A stretch of 64,000 nt of DNA from Pseudohalocynthiibacter aestuariivivens (GCF_018457175.1 NZ_JAGFNU010000007.1:145588-209587), one strand, 5' to 3'; counted from the stretch's first letter, positions 19,293-28,814 are shown. Notes: a model not told the origin generated them from the sequence alone. Program-made: numbers and translations.

Positions 19293-19727
19293 TTAAGCAG
19301 ATTTTCCGCCGGGAACCCGCAGAACCTGACCGGGATAAATTTTGTCCGGATGGCTCAGCATCGGCTTATTCGCCTCGAAAATTTCTTTGTAGCGATTACC
19401 ATCGCCAAGCGTCTTCGTCGCTACCGCCCAAAGCGTGTCACCTTTTTCAACGGTGTGAAAAACGGATTCCCCTTCTAGGTCCGCCTCGACCGAAGAGATG
19501 CCCGCGACGTTGCCAACAGCCAGAACAATCTTTTCTTTTTCTTCTGTCGACATCGTTCCGCCACTTACTTTTACCTTTCCATCAGTAACGGTTATATCGA
19601 ACCCGTTTGTATCCAGGCCAAGTTTTTCAACCTCTGCCTTCAACGCTTCTTCGGGCTGTATTTCTGACGCTTCGGCAGAGCCAATCAAAGATTTCCCTGC
19701 ATTCTTCACAAAGTTCCATAGTCCCAT
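19293..19727 (-). CDS. BON-LysM domain protein (YgaU/LysM type)
   Basis: This 144-residue protein starts at an ATG with a perfect TGGAGG ribosome site (MGLWNFVKNAG). A BON domain spans about residues 25-85 ('FDITVTDGKVKVSGG', 'AVGNVAGISSVEADL') and a LysM domain spans 90-139 ('HTVEKGDTLWAVATKTLGDG', 'IYPGQVLRVP'). It has no signal peptide, as in E. coli YgaU/Kbp, a potassium-binding cytoplasmic protein of the same domain order. A potassium or envelope-stress role is possible by analogy. Confidence 0.9.
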   Translation of the reverse strand: MGLWNFVKNAGKSLIGSAEASEIQPEEALKAEVEKLGLDTNGFDITVTDGKVKVSGGTMSTEEKEKIVLAVGNVAGISSVEADLEGESVFHTVEKGDTLWAVATKTLGDGNRYKEIFEANKPMLSHPDKIYPGQVLRVPGGKSA

Positions 19728-19916
19728 CTTGTCCTCCAGAGTTGGTTGGGTTGTATGGCGGCAATTTGCGCCGGTCGTATTGCGCAAACTAGGGGGAATT
19801 ATCCGGCAATCTTTTCCTTTGTTATCTTCACGAATGGTTCTAGTCTGCATTTGGACGGCTCGATGTTACGGGCTAGCGGCGGGGGGTTGCCCCGAAATTA
19901 TTGTTTGGAGATTCCC

Positions 19917-20258
19917 ATGGGAAAAAGAGACGATCTTATTGCGCAATACGCGGATGATTTGAAAAACAAATGCGGCATTACACCTGATATGGATTTGCTA
20001 ACCAAAGTCACCATCGGTTGCGGCCCGGCAATATACGATGCGGATGCATCGACAGTAGCTGGATCTCAGGAGCATGAGCTCGATACAGTCAAAAACAATT
20101 TTCTCATCAAGAAACTCGGTCTGAATGATGGTCCTCAATTGATGGACGCAATCAACGCAGTTATCGAAACCTATGGTAAATCAGAGCGCAACAAATACCG
20201 CGCGGTTGTCTACTATATGCTTACAAAACATTTCGGTAAAGAATCCGTCTACGGCTGA
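19917..20258 (+). CDS. DUF2853 family protein
   Basis: This 113-residue protein starts at an ATG with a TTGGAG ribosome site. 'MGKRDDLIAQYADDLK', 'LLTKVTIGCGPAIYDADAS' and 'YRAVVYYMLTKHFGKESVY' match the DUF2853 family, small helical cytoplasmic proteins of unknown function found in alphaproteobacteria and Bacteroidetes. It is a single-gene unit closed by its own terminator. No role can be assigned. Confidence 0.85.
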   Translation: MGKRDDLIAQYADDLKNKCGITPDMDLLTKVTIGCGPAIYDADASTVAGSQEHELDTVKNNFLIKKLGLNDGPQLMDAINAVIETYGKSERNKYRAVVYYMLTKHFGKESVYG

Positions 20259-20277
20259 TTGGCCGAGGGGATTAACG

Positions 20278-20306
20278 CAAGCGCCCGCCTTTTGGCGGGC
20301 GTTTTC
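20278..20306 (+). terminator. rho-independent terminator after the DUF2853 gene
   Basis: A perfect 8-base-pair stem CGCCCGCC / GGCGGGCG with a TTTT loop is followed by TTTTC. It lies 24 bases past the stop codon. Confidence 0.88.
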
Positions 20307-20498
20307 GTTATAAGCAACCGTGCTTTGGTGAGTTTAATTTTACTAGTTTTGTTGCAGTAATTTTGTTGCCTTGATGGCCGAGCGCATCTAGTTTCAGATC
20401 AATGGCCAGAACAGCCGGGACCTTTTGAAGAACACGTGTGGTGCTGAGGGAGCACGTGGGGTGGCGGAGGGTTCTGGTGTTTCAGGGCCCTCCGTATT
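20307..20498. other. gene-free interval with two stem-loops
   Basis: I see no coding frame here. Two stem-loops are visible: GTGCT/AGCAC (20441-20445 with 20451-20455), flanked by two CACGTG palindromes, and CGGAGGG/CCCTCCG (20465-20471 with 20488-20494). Neither is followed by a T tract on either strand. They could be part of the 3' end of the DUF1761 transcript or an unlisted small RNA; this is weak evidence. Confidence 0.3.
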
Positions 20499-20882
20499 TC
20501 AAACTAAAACCAACACAAGACCCATAATTGTACAGCCGAACGTTGCGTAGCCTCCATCAATAAGTGTAAGCGCGCGTGGGCGCATGCTAAAGGCGTAATT
20601 CGTCAATATCCACGGGCTGACAATGAATATTCCCAGTCCGAAACCGCCCATTAACCCCGTTCCAACTGTGTCTATTCCGGAAATGAAAAAGATGTGACGC
20701 ATCATCCCCGCGACGATCAGAGCCGAAACAAAGCTAATGATATAGGGTTTTGGATCTTTGCGGTTGATCTCGCTCTCTCGAAGTCCCGCAGCGGCCATCC
20801 AAGGCTTCGCAAGCGCCATATACCAGACAGCCCCAAACGCATAAGACGCAATTGCAGCTATTACAACAGACAGAAAACCCAT
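20499..20882 (-). CDS. DUF1761 membrane protein
   Basis: This 127-residue protein has four hydrophobic segments (about residues 1-22, 48-68, 74-95 and 106-127). The start 'VVIAAIASYAFGAVWYM' is the DUF1761 hallmark, a Trp/Tyr-containing first helix. The ATG at 20882 has a TAGGAGG ribosome site. The family is of unknown function in the inner membrane. It is a single gene upstream of a hairpin-bearing gap. Confidence 0.85.
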   Translation of the reverse strand: MGFLSVVIAAIASYAFGAVWYMALAKPWMAAAGLRESEINRKDPKPYIISFVSALIVAGMMRHIFFISGIDTVGTGLMGGFGLGIFIVSPWILTNYAFSMRPRALTLIDGGYATFGCTIMGLVLVLV

Positions 20883-20933
20883 GTCGTCCTCCTATGATTT
20901 ATGGTGGAATAGTGACTGAAATACAGGAAAATG

Positions 20934-21353
20934 CTAGCTTTTTAAGCCACCCATTCCGCAGACAGTTTTCCATTCTTTTTCCGTTACAGGCTGCACCGAC
21001 AAACGGGTATTGTTGACTAGGACCATGTTTTCAAGGCGCGGCTCTTCCTTACACATTTGAAGTGTGACTGGCAGCTTAAGCGGTTTGACCGCTTTTATAT
21101 CCACGCAATCCCAGCGAAGATCATCGGTTGTCGTATCGGGGTGCGACTCTGCGCAAACCTCAACGATTCCGACAATCTCTTTTTCCTTTTGTGAATGATA
21201 GAAAAACCCGAGGTCGCCAATTTTCATCCGACGCATATTGTTGCGTGCCTGATAGTTGCGCACACCATCCCATTGTTCGCCAGCGTCACCTTTGGCAACC
21301 TGCTGGTCCCAACTCCAGGTTGATACTTCGGATTTAAACAGCCAGTAGGCCAT
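20934..21353 (-). CDS. EVE domain protein
   Basis: This 139-residue protein starts at the ATG at 21353 (MAYWLFKSEVSTWSW), overlapping the yciI stop codon by one base. The 'YWLFKSEP'-like beginning, 'WDGVRNYQARNNMRRMK', 'GFFYHSQKEKEIVGIVEV' and the hydrophobic end are typical of stand-alone EVE proteins. These have a PUA-like fold and are thought to bind modified bases in DNA or RNA. It is the last gene of the tsaD-gpsA-yciI-EVE operon. Confidence 0.93.
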   Translation of the reverse strand: MAYWLFKSEVSTWSWDQQVAKGDAGEQWDGVRNYQARNNMRRMKIGDLGFFYHSQKEKEIVGIVEVCAESHPDTTTDDLRWDCVDIKAVKPLKLPVTLQMCKEEPRLENMVLVNNTRLSVQPVTEKEWKTVCGMGGLKS

Positions 21354-21625
21354 CAGCCAATCACCCTTTTCCATTCCTGCAGGTCTACGCTCTCAAAAAG
21401 TCCTGCCTTTGCATAGGGGTCATTTTCGGCCCACTTTGCTGCATTTGCAATGCTGTCGACGGACAGAACAATCAGCGAGCCACACATCTGACCATTCGCA
21501 TCCAGAAACGGGCCTGCCTGTTCTACAACACCGGTTTCTTCAAGATAGGCAAGGTGGGCAGGACGGTTGTCCATCCGGATTTGCAGGGATCCGGGTTTGT
21601 CTTTGACGATAAGCGCTACACGCAT
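21353..21625 (-). CDS. YciI family protein
   Basis: This 90-residue protein belongs to the YciI family, which has a ferredoxin-like fold. The phrases 'RPAHLAYLEETGVVEQAGPF', 'GSLIVLSVDSIANAAKWAENDPYAKAGLF' (landmark only, residues about 48-76) and the family's His (in 'PAHLAYL') are present. Some members are dehydrochlorinase-like or YCII enzymes, but the function of this branch is not established. It sits three bases after gpsA and overlaps the EVE gene. Confidence 0.9.
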   Translation of the reverse strand: MRVALIVKDKPGSLQIRMDNRPAHLAYLEETGVVEQAGPFLDANGQMCGSLIVLSVDSIANAAKWAENDPYAKAGLFESVDLQEWKRVIG

Positions 21626-21628
21626 TGG

Positions 21629-22594
21629 TCATTCCTCTTTCAACGGGCGGGACAATAACGTTTTTACCGCCTCTTCCACAGTTAACTTTTGATCAAGCAC
21701 TGCTGCGATTACATCAGCAATGGGCATCTCAACTTTGTGTTTTTTTGCGAGATTAGAGACTGCTTTTGCTGTTGCAACCCCCTCTACCGTTACATTTTGG
21801 TCGAAGGCCTCTCCGCAACCAAGTGACAAACCAAAGGCATAGTTTCGCGACTGGGCAGATGTGCAAGTGAGGGCAAGGTCACCAAGGCCTGAAAGCCCCA
21901 ACAGTGTTTCTGACCTTGCGCCCAGTGTCGCGGCCAAGCGCAACATTTCTGCGTACCCCCGCGTCATGATGGCTGCGCGCGCACTTTCTCCAAGATTGGC
22001 ACCAATCGCGATCCCGCAGGCTATAGCGACAACATTTTTCAGAGCGCCCCCAAGCTCTGCCCCAATCGTGTCGTTGGTTCGGTAAAGACGCAAGTTTGCT
22101 GTTGAGATCTCATGTTGAAGATCTTTTCCAGCTGTTTCGTCGTTGCAGGCGAGGGTCAGGGCCGTCGGCAGGCCTCGCGCGATGTCAGCCGCAAAGCTTG
22201 GCCCGGTCAGAATGGCGGCGGTCGCAGAAGGAACGTGGTGTCGAATAAGCGAGGTCGCGCCCGAGAGGCTGTCAAGATCTACACCCTTACAGCATGCGAC
22301 CAGTGATTTATTTGCAAGGATGTCTTTGTGACAAACCAAAAACCCAGAGAGTTGCTGCATCGGGACGCAAAGAAGCAGCGTATCGGAATTTGCGGCGATC
22401 TGGATGTCTGAGATAACCAGCAGGTTCTCTGGCAGCCGTACACCTGGAAGCCGACGCGCATTTTCACGCATGTCTTGCATAGATGCGGCCGCGCCTGAGT
22501 CTCTGGCCCAAAGGGTGACGGGCTTCCCATTGCGCGAAATCGAAATTGCCAGCGCAGTTCCGAAAGCGCCCGCACCAAGTACCGATACACTCAT
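21629..22594 (-). CDS. gpsA: NAD(P)-dependent glycerol-3-phosphate dehydrogenase
   Basis: GpsA reduces dihydroxyacetone phosphate to sn-glycerol-3-phosphate for phospholipid synthesis. The 321-residue protein has the N-terminal Rossmann loop '[12 protein letters not shown]', '[12 protein letters not shown]', '[19 protein letters not shown]' and the catalytic Lys region '[15 protein letters not shown]'. '[14 protein letters not shown]' and '[15 protein letters not shown]' complete the family pattern. The ATG overlaps the tsaD stop by four bases, indicating coupled translation. Confidence 0.97.
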   Translation of the reverse strand: MSVSVLGAGAFGTALAISISRNGKPVTLWARDSGAAASMQDMRENARRLPGVRLPENLLVISDIQIAANSDTLLLCVPMQQLSGFLVCHKDILANKSLVACCKGVDLDSLSGATSLIRHHVPSATAAILTGPSFAADIARGLPTALTLACNDETAGKDLQHEISTANLRLYRTNDTIGAELGGALKNVVAIACGIAIGANLGESARAAIMTRGYAEMLRLAATLGARSETLLGLSGLGDLALTCTSAQSRNYAFGLSLGCGEAFDQNVTVEGVATAKAVSNLAKKHKVEMPIADVIAAVLDQKLTVEEAVKTLLSRPLKEE

Positions 22595-23688
22595 GCCTTC
22601 GCCCCTTTCTTTCCAGAGCCCAGCATGCTTGGACTTGTTTTATCCAGCGGCCAGCGAGGCCGCGCAGACAATGTCATATCGTCGCGTGCCCCAGATCGAT
22701 ATCTTTGAAGTCCGGCCCAGGCGATCATGGCTGCATTGTCAGTACAAAGCGCGAGCGGCGGCGCGGTGAACCGTACGTCGAACTCGGCAGAAACAGTCTC
22801 TAATAAAGCGCGAACTCGTTTGTTTGCTGCAACACCTCCGGCAACCGCGAAAGCAGGGTGGGTTGGGTTTTCAGACAAGTAGAGTTTCAATGCGCGGCGC
22901 GATTTTTCTGCCAGAACATCCGTTACGGCCTGTTGAAAGGCAGCACATAAATTGGCGCGGTCAACCTCTCTCAGGCCGCCATGTTTCGCAACAAGCAGAT
23001 CCCGGGCGCGAAGCAGCGCAGTCTTCAGCCCGGAAAACGACATATCGCAATCTGGCCGGTCAAGCAGGGGGCGGGGCAGGGGGATTTGCGCCGCATCTCC
23101 GGACATGGCGCAAGCCTCGACGGCTGGCCCGCCGGGCTGGCCCAAGCCAAGCAGTTTAGCGGTTTTGTCAAACGCCTCGCCAGGGGCGTCATCAATTGTT
23201 CCGCCAAGCCGGCTAAAGTCGTCGACACCACGCACAATTAAAAATTGGCAATGCCCACCCGACACCAAAAGCATCAGGTAGGGGAACTCCAAGTCATCGG
23301 TTAATGTGGGCGTGAGGGCATGGCCCGCAAGGTGATTGATGCCGACCATTGGCAGGCCTGTCCCTATGCTAAGCCCCTTAGCGCACATTACAGCAGAGAG
23401 AACCCCACCAATCAGGCCGGGGCCCGCTGTTACCGCAATTCCATCAATTTCCCGCAATGTTAGAGCCGCTTTCTTCAAAGCTTGCTCTACACAAAGGTCG
23501 AGCCTTTCAGCATGTGCACGTGCCGCAATCTCTGGAACGACACCGCCGAAATCGGCGTGTAACTCAGACTGTCCCATGACAACCGAAGAAAGTATTTCAG
23601 GACAAGAACCGGGCGTATGACGCACAACGGCAGCGGCTGTATCGTCGCAGCTGCTCTCTAGCCCAAGGAAAGTTAACGTTGTGTTCAT
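22591..23688 (-). CDS. tsaD: tRNA threonylcarbamoyltransferase TsaD
   Basis: TsaD transfers the threonylcarbamoyl group to A37 of ANN tRNAs. I chose the ATG at 23688 ([20 protein letters not shown], 365 residues); the frame runs upstream of it without family support. Motifs are '[15 protein letters not shown]', the metal-binding '[10 protein letters not shown]' (His-x4-His), '[14 protein letters not shown]', '[13 protein letters not shown]' and '[13 protein letters not shown]'. It starts the operon tsaD-gpsA-yciI-EVE and diverges from hemD, a stable arrangement in Rhodobacterales. Confidence 0.97.
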   Translation of the reverse strand: MNTTLTFLGLESSCDDTAAAVVRHTPGSCPEILSSVVMGQSELHADFGGVVPEIAARAHAERLDLCVEQALKKAALTLREIDGIAVTAGPGLIGGVLSAVMCAKGLSIGTGLPMVGINHLAGHALTPTLTDDLEFPYLMLLVSGGHCQFLIVRGVDDFSRLGGTIDDAPGEAFDKTAKLLGLGQPGGPAVEACAMSGDAAQIPLPRPLLDRPDCDMSFSGLKTALLRARDLLVAKHGGLREVDRANLCAAFQQAVTDVLAEKSRRALKLYLSENPTHPAFAVAGGVAANKRVRALLETVSAEFDVRFTAPPLALCTDNAAMIAWAGLQRYRSGARDDMTLSARPRWPLDKTSPSMLGSGKKGAKA

Positions 23689-23763
23689 TGCTGCGCCGGT
23701 TGCGAAGGGTTCCTTTGGCAGGTAACACCAGAGAGAGGCGCAGACAATCCCGGCAGGTGGCAC

Positions 23764-24474
23764 TTGGCCCAATTCACACCAACACTTTTGCTGACGCGGC
23801 CCCAAATGCAGGCAGAACGCTTTGCATCGATTTGCCAGTCAGAGTTTGGCGATACAGTCAAAATTATTGTCTCGCCGGTTGTTCAGATCAAATCTGAAAC
23901 GCCGGACATCCAGCCCGAAAGATTTGAGGGCTTTATCTTCACGTCCGAAAACGCGGTGCTGGCCGCTAAAAACCTTTGGCCGCATTTGCAAGGGCCAGCC
24001 TTCTGCGTCGGTGACAGAACTGCAAAGGTTGCGGGTGATGCGGGTTATGAATCAATATCCGCGAACGGAACCGCAGAAGATCTGATCAGAATGATCAGGG
24101 AACTGAAACCTGCTGGCCCATTGCTCCACTTAAGAGGCAGACAGACCCGCGGAGATATTGCCCAGACACTGACAAAAGCGGGCCTACAAACAACAGAGGC
24201 AATTTTGTATCGGCAAGTTCCAGCAGAACTTACGGACGAAGCGAACGAATGTTTGTTGGGTGAAAGCCTGGTGATTCTTCCCCTTTTTTCCCCGCAAGGT
24301 GCGAAGCTATTTTTTAAACAGGTAAAAACTGTTACTGCACCGCTGCGAATTGTAGCCCTGAGCGAGGCCGTAAAAGCTGAAATATCTGGCTCTGTTCAGG
24401 CGAAAACCGTTGTTTCTGCGCATCCAGGGGGGCTAGGTATGATTGATGCGATAGCAGGACTTATAGACGCATGA
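23764..24474 (+). CDS. hemD: uroporphyrinogen-III synthase
   Basis: HemD closes and inverts ring D of hydroxymethylbilane to give uroporphyrinogen III, the heme and corrin precursor. The 236-residue protein has '[16 protein letters not shown]', '[13 protein letters not shown]', '[16 protein letters not shown]' and '[20 protein letters not shown]', the loose HemD pattern. The only start that includes the TRP motif is a TTG at 23764, with a weak GGCAGG upstream. hemC is not next to it here. It heads hemD, Mic60-like and HemY-like genes. Confidence 0.88.
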   Translation: MAQFTPTLLLTRPQMQAERFASICQSEFGDTVKIIVSPVVQIKSETPDIQPERFEGFIFTSENAVLAAKNLWPHLQGPAFCVGDRTAKVAGDAGYESISANGTAEDLIRMIRELKPAGPLLHLRGRQTRGDIAQTLTKAGLQTTEAILYRQVPAELTDEANECLLGESLVILPLFSPQGAKLFFKQVKTVTAPLRIVALSEAVKAEISGSVQAKTVVSAHPGGLGMIDAIAGLIDA

Positions 24475-24564
24475 AGGTCGCTTGAGAGAGCCGGATGACC
24501 AAGCTAGTCTCAGGGTATCGTGCGGGGTGCCGTATTTGTGATTGTAGAAAAAGGGTAGGGTCCG

Positions 24565-25851
24565 TTGGCCAGTTCCAGAAAACCAAGAACCACGGCAAAG
24601 AAAAAGGCAGAGGCGGATAAACCGCAGGATGACAAAATAGAAACTGTTGATCTTGTAGAGCCTGAGGTTCAAGAACAAAAATCCGAAGATCGAAAAGATG
24701 AATCGACGGAAGACGCTGATAAATCTGACGACGCTAAACCCATAGAGGAGGAAGCGGCGGTCGAGGCGGATCAGCCAACCAGCGCCGAATCTCTGCCCGA
24801 AGCTGAACCCGAACAGGAGCAGCCGACCCCGGAAGAACAACCCGCACCCGAAGAGACACCCAAAGAAGCGGTGCCTGAAAAACGCGGCGGTTTTGTTCCG
24901 ATGCTTCTTGGAGGCGCTGCAACGGCGGCGATAGGATTTGGTGTAGCCCAATTCGTCGATCTACCTTTGGGACAAAACCCGTCTGCTGATATTGAAGCAG
25001 CACTTGATGCACAGACAGCGCGGTTTTCTGAAATAGAAAACGCGGTAGCAGCAGCTTTAGACGACTCAGCGATCATGTCACAAATTTCGAATTTGCAGGC
25101 CACGGTTGAAGCTGAACAAGCTGCGACGACACAAGGACTTGATGATCTTACTTCGAAACTGGCTGAAATAGACGTCCGGTTAACCGAGGTTGAAAAGCTC
25201 CCGGTGAGCGGATCAACGGCAAGCAGCGCGGCGGTGGCGGCGTATGAACGGGAATTGCAGGCTCTGCGAGAGATGTTCGAAGCGCAGAACGCAGAGATTC
25301 AAACTATTGCCAGCACAGCCGCCGCTCAGGTCGAAAGCGCAGAGCGCCTTGCTAAAGAGGCCGCTGTTCAGGCTGCTGTTTCGCGGATTGAGGCAGCGCT
25401 TGATAGCGGCGGCCCCTTCGCCGAGGCACTGAATGATCTGAAATCGGTTGGGAATATTGAAATTCCGGCAGAACTAGGCGCGGTCGCCACGGCCGGGGCA
25501 CCAACCCAGATGGGCTTGCAGGAACAGTTTCCAGATGCGGCGCGGGCAGCGCTTCAAGCTTCGATACAGTTGGGTGTGGAAGACGGAACAACGTCGCGGC
25601 TGACCGCATTTTTGCGCACCCAGCTTGGCGCACGTTCGCTTGAGCCAAGAGAGGGTGATGACGCCGACGCCATTCTGTCACGCGCAGAGGCTGCGTTGCG
25701 TGATGGCGACATCGAAACGTCGCTCAGTGAAATTGCGGCGCTTCCAAATGTTGGACAAGACGCGCTGGCAAATTGGGTAGCGAACGCCATGGCGCGGCAA
25801 TCGGCGCTGGCCGCAGTTGAAAAGCTCACCGAATCTATCGGCAGCAACTAG
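24565..25851 (+). CDS. Mic60/mitofilin-like inner-membrane protein (COG4223)
   Basis: This 428-residue protein begins at a TTG with a strong AGGGTAGGG ribosome site. Residues 1-107 are charged and rich in Pro, Glu and Lys. A single membrane helix spans about 108-132 ('FVPMLLGGAATAAIGFG'), then a long coiled coil (about 145-275), then a C-terminal helical domain. This layout and the position between hemD and a HemY-like gene match the alphaproteobacterial homologue of mitochondrial Mic60, which shapes inner-membrane folds in species that make intracytoplasmic membranes. Sequence conservation in this family is low, so the assignment leans on layout and synteny. Confidence 0.8.
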   Translation: MASSRKPRTTAKKKAEADKPQDDKIETVDLVEPEVQEQKSEDRKDESTEDADKSDDAKPIEEEAAVEADQPTSAESLPEAEPEQEQPTPEEQPAPEETPKEAVPEKRGGFVPMLLGGAATAAIGFGVAQFVDLPLGQNPSADIEAALDAQTARFSEIENAVAAALDDSAIMSQISNLQATVEAEQAATTQGLDDLTSKLAEIDVRLTEVEKLPVSGSTASSAAVAAYERELQALREMFEAQNAEIQTIASTAAAQVESAERLAKEAAVQAAVSRIEAALDSGGPFAEALNDLKSVGNIEIPAELGAVATAGAPTQMGLQEQFPDAARAALQASIQLGVEDGTTSRLTAFLRTQLGARSLEPREGDDADAILSRAEAALRDGDIETSLSEIAALPNVGQDALANWVANAMARQSALAAVEKLTESIGSN

Positions 25852-25861
25852 GAACAAATTG

Positions 25862-27340
25862 ATGCTTTGGTCTTTGATAAAAATTCTGATTTTCGTTGCT
25901 GTCGTTGCGGCGCTGACACTTGGCTTTGGGGCGTTGATGGAAACGGGTGGCGGGCTTCGCCTGTCGATTGCTGATATGGAATTTACGCTGGGCCCGTTGC
26001 AGATGGTAATTGCCGCTGTTTTGTTGCTGTTGCTTGTCTGGCTGCTGATCAAGCTGACCGGATTGCTGGTCGCTATTCTGAGGTTTCTGAATGGCGATGA
26101 AACCGCGATGTCGCGATATTTTGACCGCAATCGCGAGCGCAAAGGCTATGAAGCGCTGGCAGATGGGTTGCTTGCGCTGGCGTCAGGTGAGGGGCGGCAG
26201 GCGATGTCCAAGGCAGCTAAGGCAGAGCGTTATCTTGCCCGTCCTGAACTTACCAACCTTATCAGTGCGCAAGCCGCCGAGATGTCCGGAGACAACAAAA
26301 AGGCTGAAGAAGTTTACAAGCGTTTGCTCGCAGATGACCGTACACGTTTTGTTGGTGTACGCGGCATACTGAAACAAAAGCTGGCTGAAGGGGATACCGA
26401 TACCGCTCTTAAGCTTGCTGAAAAGGCTTTCGCGCTGAAGCCCAAGCATGAAGAGATGCAGGATACATTGCTTCAGCTACAGGCCGAACACCAAGATTGG
26501 TCTGGCGCACGGAAAACACTGGGTGCCAAACTGCGCCACGGTGCACTGCCCCGCGATGTTCACAAGCGGCGCGACGCTGTGCTTGCCCTGTCCGAAGCGC
26601 GGGACATTTTGATGGAAGGTAATACCATCGAAGCCCGGGAAGCCGCGATTGAAGCAAACCGTATGTCGCCAGATCTAGTACCGGCGGCTGTGATGGCTGC
26701 GCGGTCATACATTGAGCAAGATAAACCGCGATACGCGACGCGGGTTATCAAGAAAGCCTGGGGTGTCACCCCGCATCCGGATTTGGCGGCCGCTTTTGCT
26801 GAAATAGCACCAGATGAAACAGCGGAGGAACGCATCAAACGTTTTGCTGTACTGGTGAAAACGCACCCCGATCATAGCGAAACCAAGATGCTGCAGGCAG
26901 AGCTCATGATTGCAGCGGAAGATTTTCCAGGGGCCCGCAAAGCGCTGGGCGATCTCTATAATACCGAGCCAACCGCAAGATCAATGACAATTATGGCTGC
27001 GATCGAACGGGGCGAAGGCGCAGATGACGCGCTTGTCCGGGGCTTGTTGACGCGCGCGTTGACGGTGTCGCGCGGCCCACAATGGGTTTGCGAAAACTGC
27101 CAGACAATTCACCCTGTCTGGGGTCCGGTTTGTGAAAACTGCGGAAGCTTTGATACGCTGAGCTGGAAGGTTCCGGCATCAGGCGAAATCGCGATGCCCG
27201 CGTCGACCGAAATGTTGCCGCTGATTGTGGGAACAATCGAGGATAAGTCTGAAGATGAGGCCGCAGAAGACGCAGAACTGGTTGCAGAGGATGCCCCGGA
27301 AGACGCCGTTCTGATAGCTGAGGAAGAGGAAAAGGTGTAG
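25862..27340 (+). CDS. HemY-like TPR membrane protein with C-terminal zinc-ribbon motif
   Basis: This 492-residue protein starts at an ATG 10 bases after the Mic60-like stop, with TAGGA upstream. Two N-terminal membrane helices (about residues 2-24 and 45-70) are the HemY_N pattern. TPR-like helices follow from about 95 to 400 ('KAAKAERYLARPELTNLISA' region, 'AALKLAEKAFALKPKHEE'-like repeats). Near the end, 'VCENC' (Cys410, Cys413) and 'VCENC' (Cys424, Cys427) form a CxxC-x10-CxxC metal site, then an acidic tail. The function of HemY is unknown, despite its name; the metal site recalls the rubredoxin-like end of LapB. Confidence 0.85.
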   Translation: MLWSLIKILIFVAVVAALTLGFGALMETGGGLRLSIADMEFTLGPLQMVIAAVLLLLLVWLLIKLTGLLVAILRFLNGDETAMSRYFDRNRERKGYEALADGLLALASGEGRQAMSKAAKAERYLARPELTNLISAQAAEMSGDNKKAEEVYKRLLADDRTRFVGVRGILKQKLAEGDTDTALKLAEKAFALKPKHEEMQDTLLQLQAEHQDWSGARKTLGAKLRHGALPRDVHKRRDAVLALSEARDILMEGNTIEAREAAIEANRMSPDLVPAAVMAARSYIEQDKPRYATRVIKKAWGVTPHPDLAAAFAEIAPDETAEERIKRFAVLVKTHPDHSETKMLQAELMIAAEDFPGARKALGDLYNTEPTARSMTIMAAIERGEGADDALVRGLLTRALTVSRGPQWVCENCQTIHPVWGPVCENCGSFDTLSWKVPASGEIAMPASTEMLPLIVGTIEDKSEDEAAEDAELVAEDAPEDAVLIAEEEEKV

Positions 27341-27704
27341 CTTTTGTGAACGGCTCAGGTGCCTCAAGATGATCTACATGAACAGACCGCTCGCACGGAA
27401 TACGCTTAATCACCTAAACAATGCGTCACGAGCAAACAAACTGTTCGCGCAATAGACACAGATGTCACAATTAATCTCTATGATGTCTTAGAATTAACCA
27501 ATTCATACACCAATATCCTTTCACGTCTTTTACGGGTGCGGGCGATATTCGATATTTGAAGTGGATGCAGCTTGGGCGAAATTGCAACCTTTCTGCTTTG
27601 AACAAAGGAGCGCAGGTGTTGAAATATCGTTTCAATAATAATGACTTATCGGTGATTGAATCGTTCTTTATCCCTGAGTGCGCCTTTTGGTTAGGTGCCG
27701 TGAA
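27341..27704. other. 364-base gap, AT-richer, no gene seen
   Basis: I find no convincing reading frame, RNA or strong stem-loop in this interval. It is richer in A and T than its neighbours and presumably contains the promoter of the orphan gene starting at 27705. The overlapping minus-strand frame (27471-27938) is not coding by any visible criterion. Confidence 0.5.
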
Positions 27705-28454
27705 ATGACAAAAGTAATGCTGCTCGCACTTGCTATAGCTGTTTACCTGACCCCGAAAATCTTCGGGTTTTTCGGTTTTGAGGGCGCGCCAAATGATCTC
27801 AATTCTTGGGGCCGTATCATGACCGAATTGGGCCTCAGCAACATTGTTGCCATAGCGGTATTGCTCTTTGCTGGTTTTCTGTTGTGGAAGGAGTATCGAA
27901 TTCGAAAAAGGTATCATCCGAGGTATCGCGCCTTGCAATCCTATTTTTCGCCGTGGAGCAATACTGTCCTCTCTCGCGTCAAATTTCTTGACAGAGGCTT
28001 GGTCATTAAATCAATTTACCGGAGCTGGACCGAAATCGAAGGTGGCCTTGCCAAAAGCCGAAACGATTTTGTTACCAAAGGAGCAATGGAAGTTGAGGGG
28101 CTTGGCCTGAGTGCGGTGAGCCAGACGTTAAGACCCATAAAAGTTAAGAGGTGCTACTTTAAATCTCGTGAAAGTGGTCAGGAAGTTGATGCATCGTTGA
28201 ATGGTCAGCTAGGCTGGGACTCGGCGACAATTAAACCCGGGTCCGTCATGACATTCTTCGCGAAGTTTGACCCAAAGACAAACCTGTCAGTTCCCGATTT
28301 CAGGAGCGCATGGCCTTCTTTTGAGTTCATTCTTGAAACGGAAAAATTCACGCAGAAAATTCTTTTTAAGGAAGAGCTTGTTGAGTGGTTGCTTTATGAC
28401 GCTGTCACCCAACTTAACGAAACACCAAAGCGGGCTATGAAAATAGCGAGCTAA
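27705..28454 (+). CDS. orphan membrane-anchored hypothetical protein
   Basis: This 249-residue protein starts at an ATG preceded by TTAGGTG. The first 65 residues hold two hydrophobic segments ('MLLALAIAVYLTPKIFGFFG' and 'IVAIAVLLFAGFLLW'), followed by a basic stretch 'KEYRIRKRYHPRYR' that suggests a cytoplasmic C-terminal domain by the positive-inside rule. I recognise no domain in the remainder, which has phrases such as 'SWTEIEGGLAKSRNDF' and 'SVMTFFAKFDPKTNLSVP'. Its codon use is more AT-rich than its neighbours and it stands alone next to a tRNA gene, so it may have been acquired. Confidence 0.65.
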   Translation: MTKVMLLALAIAVYLTPKIFGFFGFEGAPNDLNSWGRIMTELGLSNIVAIAVLLFAGFLLWKEYRIRKRYHPRYRALQSYFSPWSNTVLSRVKFLDRGLVIKSIYRSWTEIEGGLAKSRNDFVTKGAMEVEGLGLSAVSQTLRPIKVKRCYFKSRESGQEVDASLNGQLGWDSATIKPGSVMTFFAKFDPKTNLSVPDFRSAWPSFEFILETEKFTQKILFKEELVEWLLYDAVTQLNETPKRAMKIAS

Positions 28455-28510
28455 CCCAGCTTAATATAGGCTGTCTGAGGGTCTGAATCAGTTACTTTTT
28501 TATTGTTTAA

Positions 28511-28586
28511 TGGTGCCCCAAGACGGATTTGAACCGCCGACCTACTATTTACGAAACAGTTGCTCTACCGACTGAGCTATTGGGGC
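28511..28586 (-). tRNA. tRNA-Thr (anticodon CGT)
   Basis: The minus strand folds as a 76-base tRNA: acceptor GCCCCAA/TTGGGGC, D arm GCTC...GAGC, anticodon arm ACTGT-TTCGTAA-ATAGT with anticodon CGT (reads ACG, threonine), variable loop AGGTC, T arm GGCGG-TTCAAAT-CCGTC, discriminator A and an encoded CCA end. All stems pair, with two G-U pairs. Confidence 0.97.
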
Positions 28587-28814
28587 TATGTCGCGCCGAT
28601 TTAACAGGCCTTATTCTCTTGCGCAAGAGTATCAGCTTTTATGCAGGGGGTGCCATGAGACATGCTAAACTTGTTTCGGACACGTAAAGTTTCAGAAGCC
28701 TCGACCCCTATACCGAACGCCCTTTTCGATCTGAATGGTTGACGTTAATTGTTTAAAATTGCTTCTGGAAAGCTCTGAGCAACAACGAGATTGTGAGCGC
28801 GCGTCTGCCCAAGT

